This document shows, piece by piece, positions 54,844-64,000 of a stretch of 64,000 nt of DNA (positions within the stretch are counted from its first letter, which is position 1; every line of letters starts with the position of its first letter). Made by a program: the position numbers and the translations under genes. The stretch covers positions 124,001 through 188,000 of the forward strand of contig JADWQD010000011.1 of assembly GCA_016110215.1 (NCBI GenBank), read 5' to 3'. This DNA comes from Capronia americana. Lineage: Eukaryota > Ascomycota > Eurotiomycetes > Chaetothyriales > Herpotrichiellaceae. The notes beneath the pieces are model-generated. The model did not search any database and was not told the origin of the DNA. It saw only the letters and a program-made list of their open reading frames with translations.

Positions 54844-56987
54844 TTAATACGAGAACGGCACCTTCATCCATTTCTTCGTCTTCTCCGGCAGTGGAGCAGC
54901 AGGGTAATCCACATTCTCCGGTTCGATGTAATACGACAGATCGCCTCCTTTGAGTTGGATGTCCGTCCAGCCATTGCCCAGCCAAGCGAGTCGGTTGAGG
55001 CCCTCGCCGCCGTCGTCCCCATCAGCATAAATATATTCGTAATCTTCCCACCTCGGGGATCTCAGCGTTTCAAGGGCATGCAAGGTACTGCCAGGCCAGA
55101 GCCCCACGACACGGTTGTTCTTGCGGTACCACGTTTTGCAATTGTCGAGGAAGACCGTCGTTGGGAAGTACGCGTCGACATAACGAAGCCAGTCCCGCGT
55201 GGCGCGAGGAGAGATGTGCATGGCGCCAATGTTCTCCTTCTGCACCTTCCGGATACATTTCGTGATGTAATCGCCCGTGGCCTCGATGATCTTGGATAGA
55301 CTCCCGCTGGCGACGCCCGAGTTGGGACCTAGCATCGAGAAGAAATTCGGGAATCCGTCGACAGCGACCGACATGTACGCTTCGGGGTAGGGGTCAAATC
55401 GGTCCTTGAGCGTTTTGCCGTCCAGCCCGACGACAGGGAAGGGCGGGGCTCCGGCGAAATTGAAGCCGGTGGCGCAGACAATGGCGTCGAGTTCCACCAC
55501 CCTTCCGTCTTCGAGAAGAACGCCGGAAGGCAAGACGGCGCGGATCGGAGAGCTGATCACCTCCACATTGTCCTCGGTCAAGGCCTCGAGGAAGCCGGGA
55601 CCAGGCGTCAAGCGCCGGCAGCCGGGGGCAAAGTCGGGGACGAGCAGATCGACCAGTTCGGGCTTTTTGGCCAGGCGACTGCGCATCAGTTGACTGAAGG
55701 CCTCACGTGCGGCTTGGGACATCGCTGAGCCCTTGAGCGAGAAGGGATGCATAGCATTCCCATCGCTCTCGATGATTTTGCGGAAGTCATGATACTTGTC
55801 CTCATTGGACATGAATTTCTGGCGGTCTTCCTCGGTGACTGTAGGGGTGCTGGTCAGCTTTGCAACAACGGAATTGAAAAACACTACCCAAAAAGGCACA
55901 TGAGGGAGGCGTTGGTCTTACACTCGTTGTGATCAATGTTTAGTTTCTGCATGGCAGACTCGCCAAACGTGGACGAAATCCAAGTCTTGCTTCGGATGAA
56001 ACAACTCAGCTGGGTTCCTGGGAGTTTCTGTAACTGGGGCACAATCTGGATGGCACTGCTTCCAATGCCAATGACACCAACTTTCTTGTTGGAATAGTCA
56101 TATCTGAGAGATCGTCGTTAGTCGTGCCGAGGTGGACAGACAAGAAGTTATTAACGCACGATTCATCCCACGCGGCTGAATGTACCACCTTTCCTTTGAA
56201 AGACCAGAGGCCTTCAATCTGTGGCCAGACATAGTCGTTCAGCCCACCGCGGGCACTGACCACGATGTCTGCTTCGTCGGTAATCTTTTCACCTGTGTTG
56301 ACATTCTCAACGTCGACCGTCCTGTTCGTCCCGGTGTCAGTCGGTCCACAGCAAGAGCAACAGCAACAGTAGCAGCAGCAGCAGCACTGTCTTGCGTATT
56401 CCTCCCTACCATTTTAATTTCTGAGAGTCCCAGACGCAGCTGGTGACCTTGTGGCTGAGTTTGATGAAGCGACCGGCCGAGTACTTGTCCGCGACCTTCT
56501 GAAGGTACCCTTGGATCTCTGCAGAGCCCGCGTAGAACGACGACCACTCTGGGTTCGGCTCGAAAGTATACACGTACGAGTGTGCTGGCAGAACAGAACA
56601 CCAGCCGTCAGCGACACACCCCCCGACGTTATCACCACCGCTGCCAGGATCTGGTGCACAAAACTTACCAGGAATGTCGCAAGCGCATCCGGGATATCGG
56701 TTCTCCCACCACGTCCCACCGACTCCGGGGTTCTTTTCATAAACCACGAACTCGACATTGCGAAGCAACTCTGGGAACCGGATGCTCAAATAGATGCCCG
56801 AGAATCCCGCGCCGATCACAATCACGCGGAGAGGGCGGAAATTCTCGACCGGCACGTCTCGCAAGGTAAAATGCGAAGTATCGGCGCCGACGGGCTGTTT
56901 GGGAGTACTCCCGACTCCATTTGTTGAGCCGGTGGGTATAGTATCAGACTGGGCAACGCCCGACGGAGGAGATGCGACCGATCCCAT
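54844..56987 (-). CDS. Baeyer-Villiger-type FAD monooxygenase
   Basis: Class B flavoprotein monooxygenase inserting oxygen into ketones (ester or lactone products), using FAD and NADPH; 610 residues. Exons in coding order: 56987-56669, 56584-56410, 56321-56160, 56103-55922, 55838-54844. Motifs: first Rossmann GAGFSG at 59-64; GVGGTWWENRYPGCACDIPAHSY after it; the BVMO fingerprint FKGKVVHSAAWD at 206-217; second Rossmann GIGSSA at 231-236; ATGFNF near the C-terminal third. Each splice site was fixed by these motifs and by CTGAC branch sites. The second intron (56322-56409) carries a CAG/CAA triplet run. Divergent from the SDR at 57732, which could supply or consume the ketone; a Zn2Cys6 regulator lies beyond. 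Together they form a plausible small oxidative cluster. Confidence 0.91.
56340..56382 (-). repeat. Triplet run inside BVMO intron 2
   Basis: CAACAG/CAGCAG repeats on the plus strand (GCTGCT on the coding strand) within the intron, so not translated when spliced. Confidence 0.6.
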
Positions 56988-57731
56988 GTTGAGAATACAA
57001 GGATAGAATACAAGGATAGAACAAGGTGTTGAGCAGCGGTGGAAGAGGGAGGCATCCGAAGCAGGGGCCACCCTCCTGCTTTTATAAACGTTTGCCAGCG
57101 GGATGTACCTTTGCCTTGCCTTGTCAGGCTACAGAAAATCGTGTCCCGGTGCGTGCGATATATTGTATTGTTTTCTCAGCATGGGGTCAACGAGCGGCGC
57201 TGCGGAGCCCCGGGAAAGCAGCCTCTCTGCCAATCGGCACGGCAGCAATATTGGGGAAGACTGGGAGGGTTCGCAAATCTTCCATGGCCCGAGGCTGTTG
57301 CGTCCGCCCACTATGCACGTTTGTCACCTGGTGCTGTGTACTGTGTACTCTTGCCCGGTCTCGAGCCAGTCCGGATGCGTGCGAGACCTTTCCTTCCTGG
57401 GCTTCCGATGTGCTTCGGCCCCGCTTCGGATATGCATCGGGTGTGTGTCCGATGGGCTGACGATATGCACCATCTAACCTTCTCACTGGGCCACAGCGAT
57501 GCCACAAGCGAGACCAGGGTTGACACGCAAGATACTCGGTACTAATGGGGGAGTCTCTGCCGTGATATGTATCCAAGACCTCACGCGATGTTATCCTATA
57601 TCTTTCCGAAAAGGAGCCCCGCCGAGATATAAACAGTAGGTATGTATCTAAGACTTTCGCCATGGTATATTTTTCGCAAAGGGAGTGTTACCTGTACTGT
57701 ATACCGAATCTCTAGGTGAAATTCTAGCACA
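56988..57731. promoter_or_regulatory. Divergent promoter of BVMO and SDR
   Basis: Head-to-head region of 744 bp with no supportable gene. I did not find the CCGGAAC element here, which suggests different control from the P450/ADH/ALDH set. Confidence 0.5.
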
Positions 57732-58598
57732 ATGTCTTCACCCATCATGCCAAAGGTAGCCGTAGTGACGGGCGCTTGCTCCGGCATCGGGCTCGCCTTG
57801 ACCAAGCACCTCCTGTCGAAGTCCTGGAGCGTGGTCCTCGCCGACCTGAAGCCTCCCAACAAGGAAGAGGAGGACGACCTCCCCACTGACCGGACGCTTT
57901 ACATCAAGACCAACGTTGCGTCCTTTGAAGACCAAGCACGCATGTTCGCCGAAGCATTCCAATGGCGCGGCAGCATCGACTTTGCCGCTCTCAACGCCGG
58001 CATCGACGACCGAGACGACATCTTTGCATCCGTCGACCCCTCGACCCCGCCCCGCAAACCCGACATGTCGACCTTCGAGGTAGACCTGCACAGTGTGTAC
58101 TATGGAATCAAGCTCTTTGCGCACTACGCGGCCCGGAACCCCCTGCCCGGAGGGAAGATCGTGGCCACGGCCAGCGTGGCAGGCCTCTATCCAAACCCCG
58201 GGCTGGCACAATATGTGGCGGCCAAACACGGAGTCATCGGATTGGTTCGATCGCTGGCCCCCGTGGCAGGCCTGCACAACATCACCATCAACTCGATTGC
58301 CCCTTGGTTCGTGGCGACCAACCTCGATCCCAACCTGTCGAAGTTCTTCCCGGAAAGACTGATGGTGACCATGTCGACCGTCTTGCGCGCTTTTGACGAG
58401 TTGATGGATGAGAAACTCGGTCACAATGGGGCGACCGTCGAGATCTGCCCCGACGGGCTCTTTTATCGTGACCCCATTGAGCCAGTCTCACCTTGCATGA
58501 AGGAACTCGCAGCTTCCGAAGCCATGAAGGCGTGGGTGAATACATATATTCAAAAGAACGCAAAGCGCACTCGGGAGAGAGAGGCTGCGACCCAGTAG
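57732..58598 (+). CDS. Short-chain dehydrogenase/reductase (15-hydroxyprostaglandin-dehydrogenase-like)
   Basis: NAD(P)-dependent alcohol/ketone oxidoreductase, 288 residues, single exon. Motifs: TGACSGIG at 13-20, D38 at the end of strand 2 (favours NAD), LNAG at 87-90, catalytic S148, Y161 and K165 (YVAAK), then NSIAPWFVATNL. Overall layout, including the NLD/FPER region, resembles 15-PGDH-like fungal SDRs. Divergent from the Baeyer-Villiger monooxygenase. A secondary alcohol oxidised here could be the ketone that enzyme needs; this is inference from context. Confidence 0.9.
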   Translation: MSSPIMPKVAVVTGACSGIGLALTKHLLSKSWSVVLADLKPPNKEEEDDLPTDRTLYIKTNVASFEDQARMFAEAFQWRGSIDFAALNAGIDDRDDIFASVDPSTPPRKPDMSTFEVDLHSVYYGIKLFAHYAARNPLPGGKIVATASVAGLYPNPGLAQYVAAKHGVIGLVRSLAPVAGLHNITINSIAPWFVATNLDPNLSKFFPERLMVTMSTVLRAFDELMDEKLGHNGATVEICPDGLFYRDPIEPVSPCMKELAASEAMKAWVNTYIQKNAKRTREREAATQ

Positions 58599-59011
58599 AA
58601 TGACCTAGTCTCAACTCAGAGGACCATTGTCCAACTGCTGTTTCACTCTAGGAACAGTATATACTGAGAGTCCCTATCCTGATGGTTGTGTTCCATCTAC
58701 CAATGGTTGGCTAAAGGAGGCATGTTTTCTGGCACACGGCATGCCCGAAGTACAGTCGGGAAGCAGTGGTGGGTGGGTCAACCCGGAGATTTTTGGTTTG
58801 GGCACGTATGCAACCGAAGCTTTCGGTCTTCAAAGCGAAGGTGGGCTGTGATATTGCCTGACCATTGTCCTTTCGCTCATCACTGAAAGCCGCCGAAAAT
58901 GTACTGCACACTGCACGGTCGGCAAGTGTCTAATAGGCCAACTGCTTGTCAAAAGGGCGAACTCGCCAGATCTTAGCAAGTTACCCTATCATCGCAATTG
59001 TGTTCCTGGAC
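58599..59011. other. Convergent intergenic region
   Basis: Between the stop of the SDR and the stop of the third regulator. No gene supported. Confidence 0.5.
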
Positions 59012-61213
59012 CTAAACTGCCAAACCATGCACGGGCGAGAATGATCCCGCCCCGTCATGATATGGGTCGAGCCAACTCAATCCCGAAGGTGATGCTTCAA
59101 ACGGCTCAGCCGCATCATATGAATCCAAGAAAGCCGACTCCATAAGCAACGCGTCAAACGGCTCGTCAATGTTGTTGGGAAGCACGGTCCTGCTGGGAGA
59201 ATGGCCCGCAGACTGAAGAGCTCGGGGTGTCTGCTGCGCTACCGATATTGTACCGCCTGCCAAGTTCAGGGATGGGATGCTGTTTTGTTGAGGGCTAGGG
59301 GCTGGTTGCGCCGAGTCGTGACCGGGCAGTTGAGTTTTCCAAGAAAACTCTTCCGCGCCATTTCCTTTGACGGGGCCTCTCGCTTCTTGCCCGACGCGAC
59401 ATTGGGCCTTCTGATCCAGAATACCAAAAAGCTTTCCGGCCAGCGCTCTTCGCCTGCTTGCCATGCTCTCCGATCTCTTCTGGACATAAGTTCGGCACGC
59501 GGCCGCCAACTGCGCTGTTATCTCAGCATAGTGCCGTGCAAGCCAGTCATGCCGCTCAAAGATGCGCAGGAGTTTGGAGGCGGTGTCCAGGGTTTCTTCC
59601 AACGGGAAAACGAGGAAATGGTCTCCAAAAGTGGCCAAGCCCAGCACGAGAGCGGCACAGAATATTGAGTTGACGACGAATGGAAGCCGCCTCGGCACCT
59701 GGTCCGCAACCAGGAGTTCTCGGAAGAGCTCGACGGTACTAATGGCAGAGTCGATGCAAGCGTAGCTCATCATCAAGGGAGACAGCGGCCAGGCTGATGA
59801 CTGTTCGAAATCAAGGCCTGGGTCGGTTCTGGGCGGACTGCTGGAGATATGGTCCAAGACGGTTCGAACCAAAAAGCTCTTTGTTAATAGCCAAGTTGCT
59901 GCGTAGAAGGCGAGCTTCATGTGGTAGAGACCAATATTAGGCAACTTTATCGTCCCACTCTCAATGTGCTCCGACGGCTGCACCCCGTCGGCTCTTAGGC
60001 CGTCGGCAAATTGCGCGGCGCACCGTCGACTATGGTCTAGGATATGCTCCAGTACGTCTTCACATGGGGTGCTTTTTACGCACAGTTCCGTGAGTACAGA
60101 CTCAAAGATCTTGCACAAGTCAATGGTCGCAGAGTAATCGGAGGGAGCCATGGTATTGCGAGGCTCGCATGTTGCCATGGGCCTGCCGAGCGTGACACTG
60201 AAATATACGTCGTACACCCGAATGACTTTCCACAGGCGCTCCCGGGTCCGTCGTTCTAGAGCTGTCGGTGGCGTTGGCATGTCAGTTCGATGCAGGCCCA
60301 GCGCGTAAGCCGCGCGGACAGCCAGTCCGAATTGCACAAAGGCTGCCTCAACGCGCGACAGGCCCATCAGGTACATGGTGATCAGAGCATAGCACTGAAT
60401 TCCGAGCATGCTGGAGCCTTCCAAAGTATCTGACGATGCCAAATATCGCCCGTAGTTGTAGTACTCCTCTGCAACGACGTCTTTGTCTTCGGGGCACGTT
60501 TGGGCTCCGATCGCGAGGATCAAATAGAACACTGCGCTATCCAGGTCGGGACTGGATTGATCTTCTGATACCCACACCGCAAGATCAGCCAGCAGAGCTT
60601 CTTTCTCGAATAGCCCAAGTACGCCAGAGGTGCTATACAGGGACCATTGTGTGAGATATTGAGCCTCACCTATGTCAGGTTTGAAAGGAGGATGTCGCAA
60701 GTCGAGCTCCGAGCGCGGCCGCCCCCTTTTGACCGGGGGGCCCTTAGTGGGGTCAAAATCATGGGTAACAAAAGGGCAGTCGCCAACGGAGATCCGGGCA
60801 AATTGGCGGACACTCCGTAGCAGGGCAGACGCAGAGGAATCTCCGAGAAAGCTGTAGGTCCCATGTTCGCACTCTATCAGCCTTGCGAGCAGATGAAAGG
60901 AACCCTCGTCCCGCGTTTGACTTGATGGCTCATCGGTAGTGGATGGAGGTGTAGGCGCACAACATTGGACGGGGCGACTGGGGCCACTTGAAGAATGGGA
61001 TGTGGCAAAGGTCTTCGCACCCACGACACCGTAAGAAGACCGGCTGAGTCGAGAAGCAGCAGATGTGGAAAATTGGCATTCATCTGCGACGCCCCTGGTC
61101 CGGCACCGTTGGCATGGCTTCGAACCGTTGCAGCGTTCTTTGCGGCGCTTGCAGCTTCCACAAGCCCGTGCACAACGACGCCGCTCCTTGTAAGGGATTA
61201 TTGTAGGAGACAT
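59012..61213 (-). CDS. Zn2Cys6 transcription factor with fungal-specific regulatory domain (intronless)
   Basis: Nuclear regulator, 733 residues, single exon, unlike the other two regulators here. Zinc cluster C18, C21, C28, C34, C37, C46 (CX2CX6CX5CX2CX8C) with basic flank KERRR before it. The middle domain (about 195-420) has LDSAVFYLILAIGAQ, FVQFGLAVRAAYALGLHR and ERRTRERLWKVIRVYDVYFSVTLGRP cut across 310-340, the hallmark of the fungal_trans domain. A Gln/Pro/Ser-rich C-terminus may activate transcription. Its promoter holds CCGGAAC at 61388-61394, the element enriched in the 20.6-28.3 kb catabolic promoters, 175 bp upstream of the ATG. This suggests it either binds that element and controls itself, or belongs to the same regulon. 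It also neighbours the BVMO/SDR pair. Confidence 0.9.
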   Translation of the reverse strand: MSPTIIPYKERRRCARACGSCKRRKERCNGSKPCQRCRTRGVADECQFSTSAASRLSRSSYGVVGAKTFATSHSSSGPSRPVQCCAPTPPSTTDEPSSQTRDEGSFHLLARLIECEHGTYSFLGDSSASALLRSVRQFARISVGDCPFVTHDFDPTKGPPVKRGRPRSELDLRHPPFKPDIGEAQYLTQWSLYSTSGVLGLFEKEALLADLAVWVSEDQSSPDLDSAVFYLILAIGAQTCPEDKDVVAEEYYNYGRYLASSDTLEGSSMLGIQCYALITMYLMGLSRVEAAFVQFGLAVRAAYALGLHRTDMPTPPTALERRTRERLWKVIRVYDVYFSVTLGRPMATCEPRNTMAPSDYSATIDLCKIFESVLTELCVKSTPCEDVLEHILDHSRRCAAQFADGLRADGVQPSEHIESGTIKLPNIGLYHMKLAFYAATWLLTKSFLVRTVLDHISSSPPRTDPGLDFEQSSAWPLSPLMMSYACIDSAISTVELFRELLVADQVPRRLPFVVNSIFCAALVLGLATFGDHFLVFPLEETLDTASKLLRIFERHDWLARHYAEITAQLAAACRTYVQKRSESMASRRRALAGKLFGILDQKAQCRVGQEARGPVKGNGAEEFSWKTQLPGHDSAQPAPSPQQNSIPSLNLAGGTISVAQQTPRALQSAGHSPSRTVLPNNIDEPFDALLMESAFLDSYDAAEPFEASPSGLSWLDPYHDGAGSFSPVHGLAV

Positions 61214-62274
61214 GATGGAGGTTTTGTCCGACAGCAGGGGGTCGAGTTGTTGCTGTAAGTCAGGAACAGAGTCTCGAAGAGCCGCAGATCGGGTTCACTT
61301 CCTCTCCATGACAAACGTCGCGCGTATTGCACCCCAGGAAAATGCACCGGGGGGAAGCGGGGTACGTGCATCGGGTCCCTGACCTCCCCGGAACCTGCGC
61401 AAGTCGTGGGGGGGACGATCTCTTGAAGGTGCAGCCGCTTATCTGTCGCCAGCAGCCCGCTTCCGACTCTTGCAGCGATTGCCGTCCATAAGTCCCGGCG
61501 CCCGACTGCACAACTAGGGTTCTGGTATCATGGCGCACAGGATTCTGTATCGCCTCCAGCAAGCGGGTCGGAGAGAAGGTGAGCTGAGTATTCAAGCGCA
61601 ACGCCTACTGGGTTGTGATGGTGCATAAAGGCAAGGGATCGACAGGGACAATATAAGCGACTTTCACAGTGTGGCCGTACAAGGTAATTCCGATAGAAGT
61701 CTCACACCATTCTAGAAGGACTCGTGATGGTGGTGGTGAGTCCGAGGTTTGGTAGCATCCATGGATCGGATGTAACTGCCGGAGAATCGAAATTATGGGA
61801 GAGTATTTGTGATACCATAACTCTTGACAAGTTTTGGTGATAGAACGTGTCTTTTCAGTGTAATGCACCTGAATACATAAAGTTATGTGGTCATTTGACT
61901 AAGGGTAACACCGATGGTAATGCCGAAGCACGTGATGACGCAATTTCGTACCATAATGCTATGCGGCCTTGCTATTAAGTATCTTGCTGCCGCTTCTCTA
62001 CTGGGCTTGTGAAAGAGCTCTTCCCGTGCTGACATGCGGCCTATTTTTGTCCCATTTGCATATCCGAGAGATCAAACAACATTGTCAGAGTTCCAGGTTC
62101 AGCATCGCGACACTGATTTCTGCAAGTGGCCCCCAGCCGCGCTACTCAGCCATGGAGGTGTCGCATGTCTTGGGGGCCGAAGCACTAGGTGGTGGTTTGG
62201 AAACCGAGAACCCATATATACCTAGTGGCTAGGCCCTGCGCCATGGCACTACTCTCAGACTCGCCTATATCACG
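61214..62274. promoter_or_regulatory. Divergent promoter region with CCGGAAC element
   Basis: Between the starts of the third regulator and the membrane protein gene. CCGGAAC at 61388-61394 inside CCCCGGAACCT, identical over 11 bases to the element upstream of the first P450. No gene supported. Confidence 0.5.
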
Positions 62275-64000
62275 ATGCCGACACGAAGTGCTCGATACGA
62301 CGCGTTGCCGTCACAGTTCCGTGGACACCTACCACCCCGCGCACTGGTCTCCAGGTATAGCGCCGCGGCGAAAGGGGGAAACACCAAATTGTCTGTCTAC
62401 ACTCGACCCAGCGAAAACGGCAGTCATGACACCACGCTCGACGCCTCGTTCCTGCCTAACCGAGCACTCGATACCAACGATCCCTCTCCGCCAGCTGAAG
62501 CAAAGACTCTGACAAAACTACCATCTTACGTGCGGGGGTCGATGATGCAAGACTACAACAAGCACATCATCTGGGCTTGTCTACTCCTTCTTGGTCCTCT
62601 TCCGCTATCGGCTATCCTAATGTATTTGATTTATGCCAATCTACAGCCTCGAAACCAAGGTGCTGGTTTCCCTGATAGCATTACTGTAGACGGCACGAAT
62701 CGATCAGTCGGTGATCACGAGTACTATGTGAACTACTCAGCAACCCGACTCGTATTCATCTCGTCGCTCTCCTCTACCTTGGCCCTTGCGCTGGTCCCTG
62801 TCGCAATGAGTCTCTTTGGGTACATGGCGGCGTTCGCAATGCAGAAAGCGTCCAACAACGGGAAATCATCCAACCTCCCTTCGCCATACCAATTCGAGCT
62901 CGCGATCCGACTGCTCGGCGGCAGCTTCACAGACCTGTACCAATACTGCAGGTACGTATTCCGTCCAAGGCGGAAGAGGTTGGCTGTGGTGCCAATGCTC
63001 CACCATTCAGCATTGGTGCTTGCACTCATGCTCAGTCTCGCCGTGTGCATCACGGTGGTCGACGCTCTTCTGCACGTAGGGACATCGACCGTCCAGTACC
63101 ACAGCACCATCCCTTACCTCGCCACGGACTTCAATCCTGGTCGTCGTCTTCCGCCGGCGTGCTGGGATAATGCCACTCTTCTCTCTACGGATCCTGATGT
63201 CCCCTGTAATATACTCCCCGGCGGTTCTGGTGCGAACACTCTATTCACCAACTCAACTGAGGCGTACCTCACCCTCGGGAATCAGTCCACACGCAACTTT
63301 GTCCGCCTTGCCGATGATGGCAAGACCGCCATCATCACGCCGCCCACATCCCCGTCTGGTGTACAATTCACAGCAAACAGCTATGCCTCTTCAACAACAT
63401 GTGAAACAGTGAGCAAACGATGTCAGCCGCACTACGACTTCGGTGGTTGTGATGCTTGCCAGAGCTGGACATACAACTGCACTCCAAACGCAGCAGGGAT
63501 GAATATCTCTGGCAACTTCTCCGACATTCTCGACGCGGGCGGCGGCATTCCAGTGATGCTACAGTTTTTCAGCACGGCCTCAAAATTGTTCAGCACCTCC
63601 GACGCCGACATACAGGGCGAAATATGGTCTGCAGTGCTGTTCGCTTTGAAGGCGGGCAGCGACGATGGCATGTACAGGGGCGAAGATACTCAGAAAGTTG
63701 GCGGCATGGACTACGACCCAGACAAAGATCTCCTTGCGGACACGTATGGAAACATCTACGGCATCCTCTCATGCAACACGACCTTGTCGGATGTGACGTA
63801 CTCGATGACGACCGACGGGACAATCTACGACGCCGTCACCACGCCCATGAACTTCACCGCAAGTGCGCCCTTTTTCGGCCCGTTGTCGTATAATTTCGGA
63901 GATTCGAATCTCGGCACGGGGGTCAACCTGGCCGCAGCCTCGGCGCAGAGCCCGGAAGATCTGGCGTACCAGTTTGCGAGAGTGTTTGATCGCACGATTC
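62275..64000 (+). CDS. Large multi-pass membrane protein, 5' part (runs off window)
   Basis: Unknown function; a frame open from ATG 62275 to the window end, at least 575 residues with no stop. After a polar N-terminal region (about 1-98), a first membrane helix (HIIWACLLLLGPLPLSAI) and an extracellular-looking loop, a second helix (about 161-183, ISSLSSTLALALVPVAM region), a cytoplasmic loop with FRPRRKR and a third helix (about 247-266, ALVLALMLSLAVCITVVDAL). A long luminal or extracellular domain follows with many NxS/T sites and paired cysteines (CETVSKRCQPHYDFGGC, CNTT). The arrangement matches a group of large fungal integral membrane proteins of unknown role. A stop upstream in frame at 62231-62233 fixes the start region. 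The 3' end is not in the window. Confidence 0.75.
   Translation, partial: MPTRSARYDALPSQFRGHLPPRALVSRYSAAAKGGNTKLSVYTRPSENGSHDTTLDASFLPNRALDTNDPSPPAEAKTLTKLPSYVRGSMMQDYNKHIIWACLLLLGPLPLSAILMYLIYANLQPRNQGAGFPDSITVDGTNRSVGDHEYYVNYSATRLVFISSLSSTLALALVPVAMSLFGYMAAFAMQKASNNGKSSNLPSPYQFELAIRLLGGSFTDLYQYCRYVFRPRRKRLAVVPMLHHSALVLALMLSLAVCITVVDALLHVGTSTVQYHSTIPYLATDFNPGRRLPPACWDNATLLSTDPDVPCNILPGGSGANTLFTNSTEAYLTLGNQSTRNFVRLADDGKTAIITPPTSPSGVQFTANSYASSTTCETVSKRCQPHYDFGGCDACQSWTYNCTPNAAGMNISGNFSDILDAGGGIPVMLQFFSTASKLFSTSDADIQGEIWSAVLFALKAGSDDGMYRGEDTQKVGGMDYDPDKDLLADTYGNIYGILSCNTTLSDVTYSMTTDGTIYDAVTTPMNFTASAPFFGPLSYNFGDSNLGTGVNLAAASAQSPEDLAYQFARVFDRTI

Noticed and set aside
57738..58424. 228-codon minus-strand open frame opposite the SDR
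   Set aside because: The plus strand carries the full SDR motif set; the antisense frame is compositional.
1..64000. tRNA genes, rRNA, CRISPR arrays, transposable element ends
   Set aside because: I scanned by eye for B-box-like GGTTCGANTCC, spaced identical repeats and transposase motifs and found none convincing; a tRNAscan or repeat search could still find weak cases.

Overview
The window is genomic DNA from a filamentous ascomycete (Pezizomycotina). Genes carry short spliceosomal introns, mostly 48-100 nt, with GTAAGT-like donors, CTGAC/CTAAC branch sites and YAG acceptors. The families are fungal: Zn2Cys6 regulators, fungal P450s, a fungal cytosolic phospholipase A2 and a CTD-kinase cyclin. 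I see no bacterial operon structure, rRNA, convincing tRNA or CRISPR array. A chaetothyrialean or eurotiomycete source is plausible but not proven.

Layout. (1) 1-17 kb, accessory: the 3' part of an MFS transporter, an FAD monooxygenase with an unusual tail, a Zn2Cys6 regulator, a class II aldolase/adducin protein divergent from a second Zn2Cys6 regulator, a C-factor-like SDR, a CorA-type transporter and a TIR-like protein. (2) 17-30 kb: a hypothetical membrane protein, then a compact catabolic set: P450, zinc alcohol dehydrogenase, salicylate-hydroxylase-like monooxygenase, aldehyde dehydrogenase and a second P450. (3) 30-33.4 kb: an aspartic protease and a decayed MFS transporter relic. (4) 33.4-51.8 kb, mostly conserved core: La protein, CTD-kinase cyclin, Exo70, cytosolic PLA2, three conserved fungal proteins of unknown function, a degraded coding remnant and an ENPP-type phosphodiesterase. 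(5) 52-62 kb, accessory: a kinase fragment next to an intact pseudokinase-like gene, a Cys-rich protein, a Baeyer-Villiger monooxygenase divergent from an SDR, and a third Zn2Cys6 regulator. (6) 62.3 kb to the end: the 5' part of a large multi-pass membrane protein that runs off the window.

How the genes may work together. The 18.7-29.9 kb set fits side-chain oxidation of a methyl-substituted aromatic: P450 hydroxylation to an alcohol, alcohol to aldehyde, aldehyde to acid, then FAD-dependent ring hydroxylation, possibly decarboxylative as in salicylate to catechol. No ring-cleavage dioxygenase is present, so later steps must lie elsewhere. The exact 7-mer GTTCCGG/CCGGAAC occurs six times in the four intergenic regions serving these five genes (about 3.0 kb) and again upstream of the regulator at 59.0-61.2 kb. 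This points to a regulon and is the best candidate for an undescribed system here. Exon structures were built by hand from frame, splice signals and family motifs; no searches were run.
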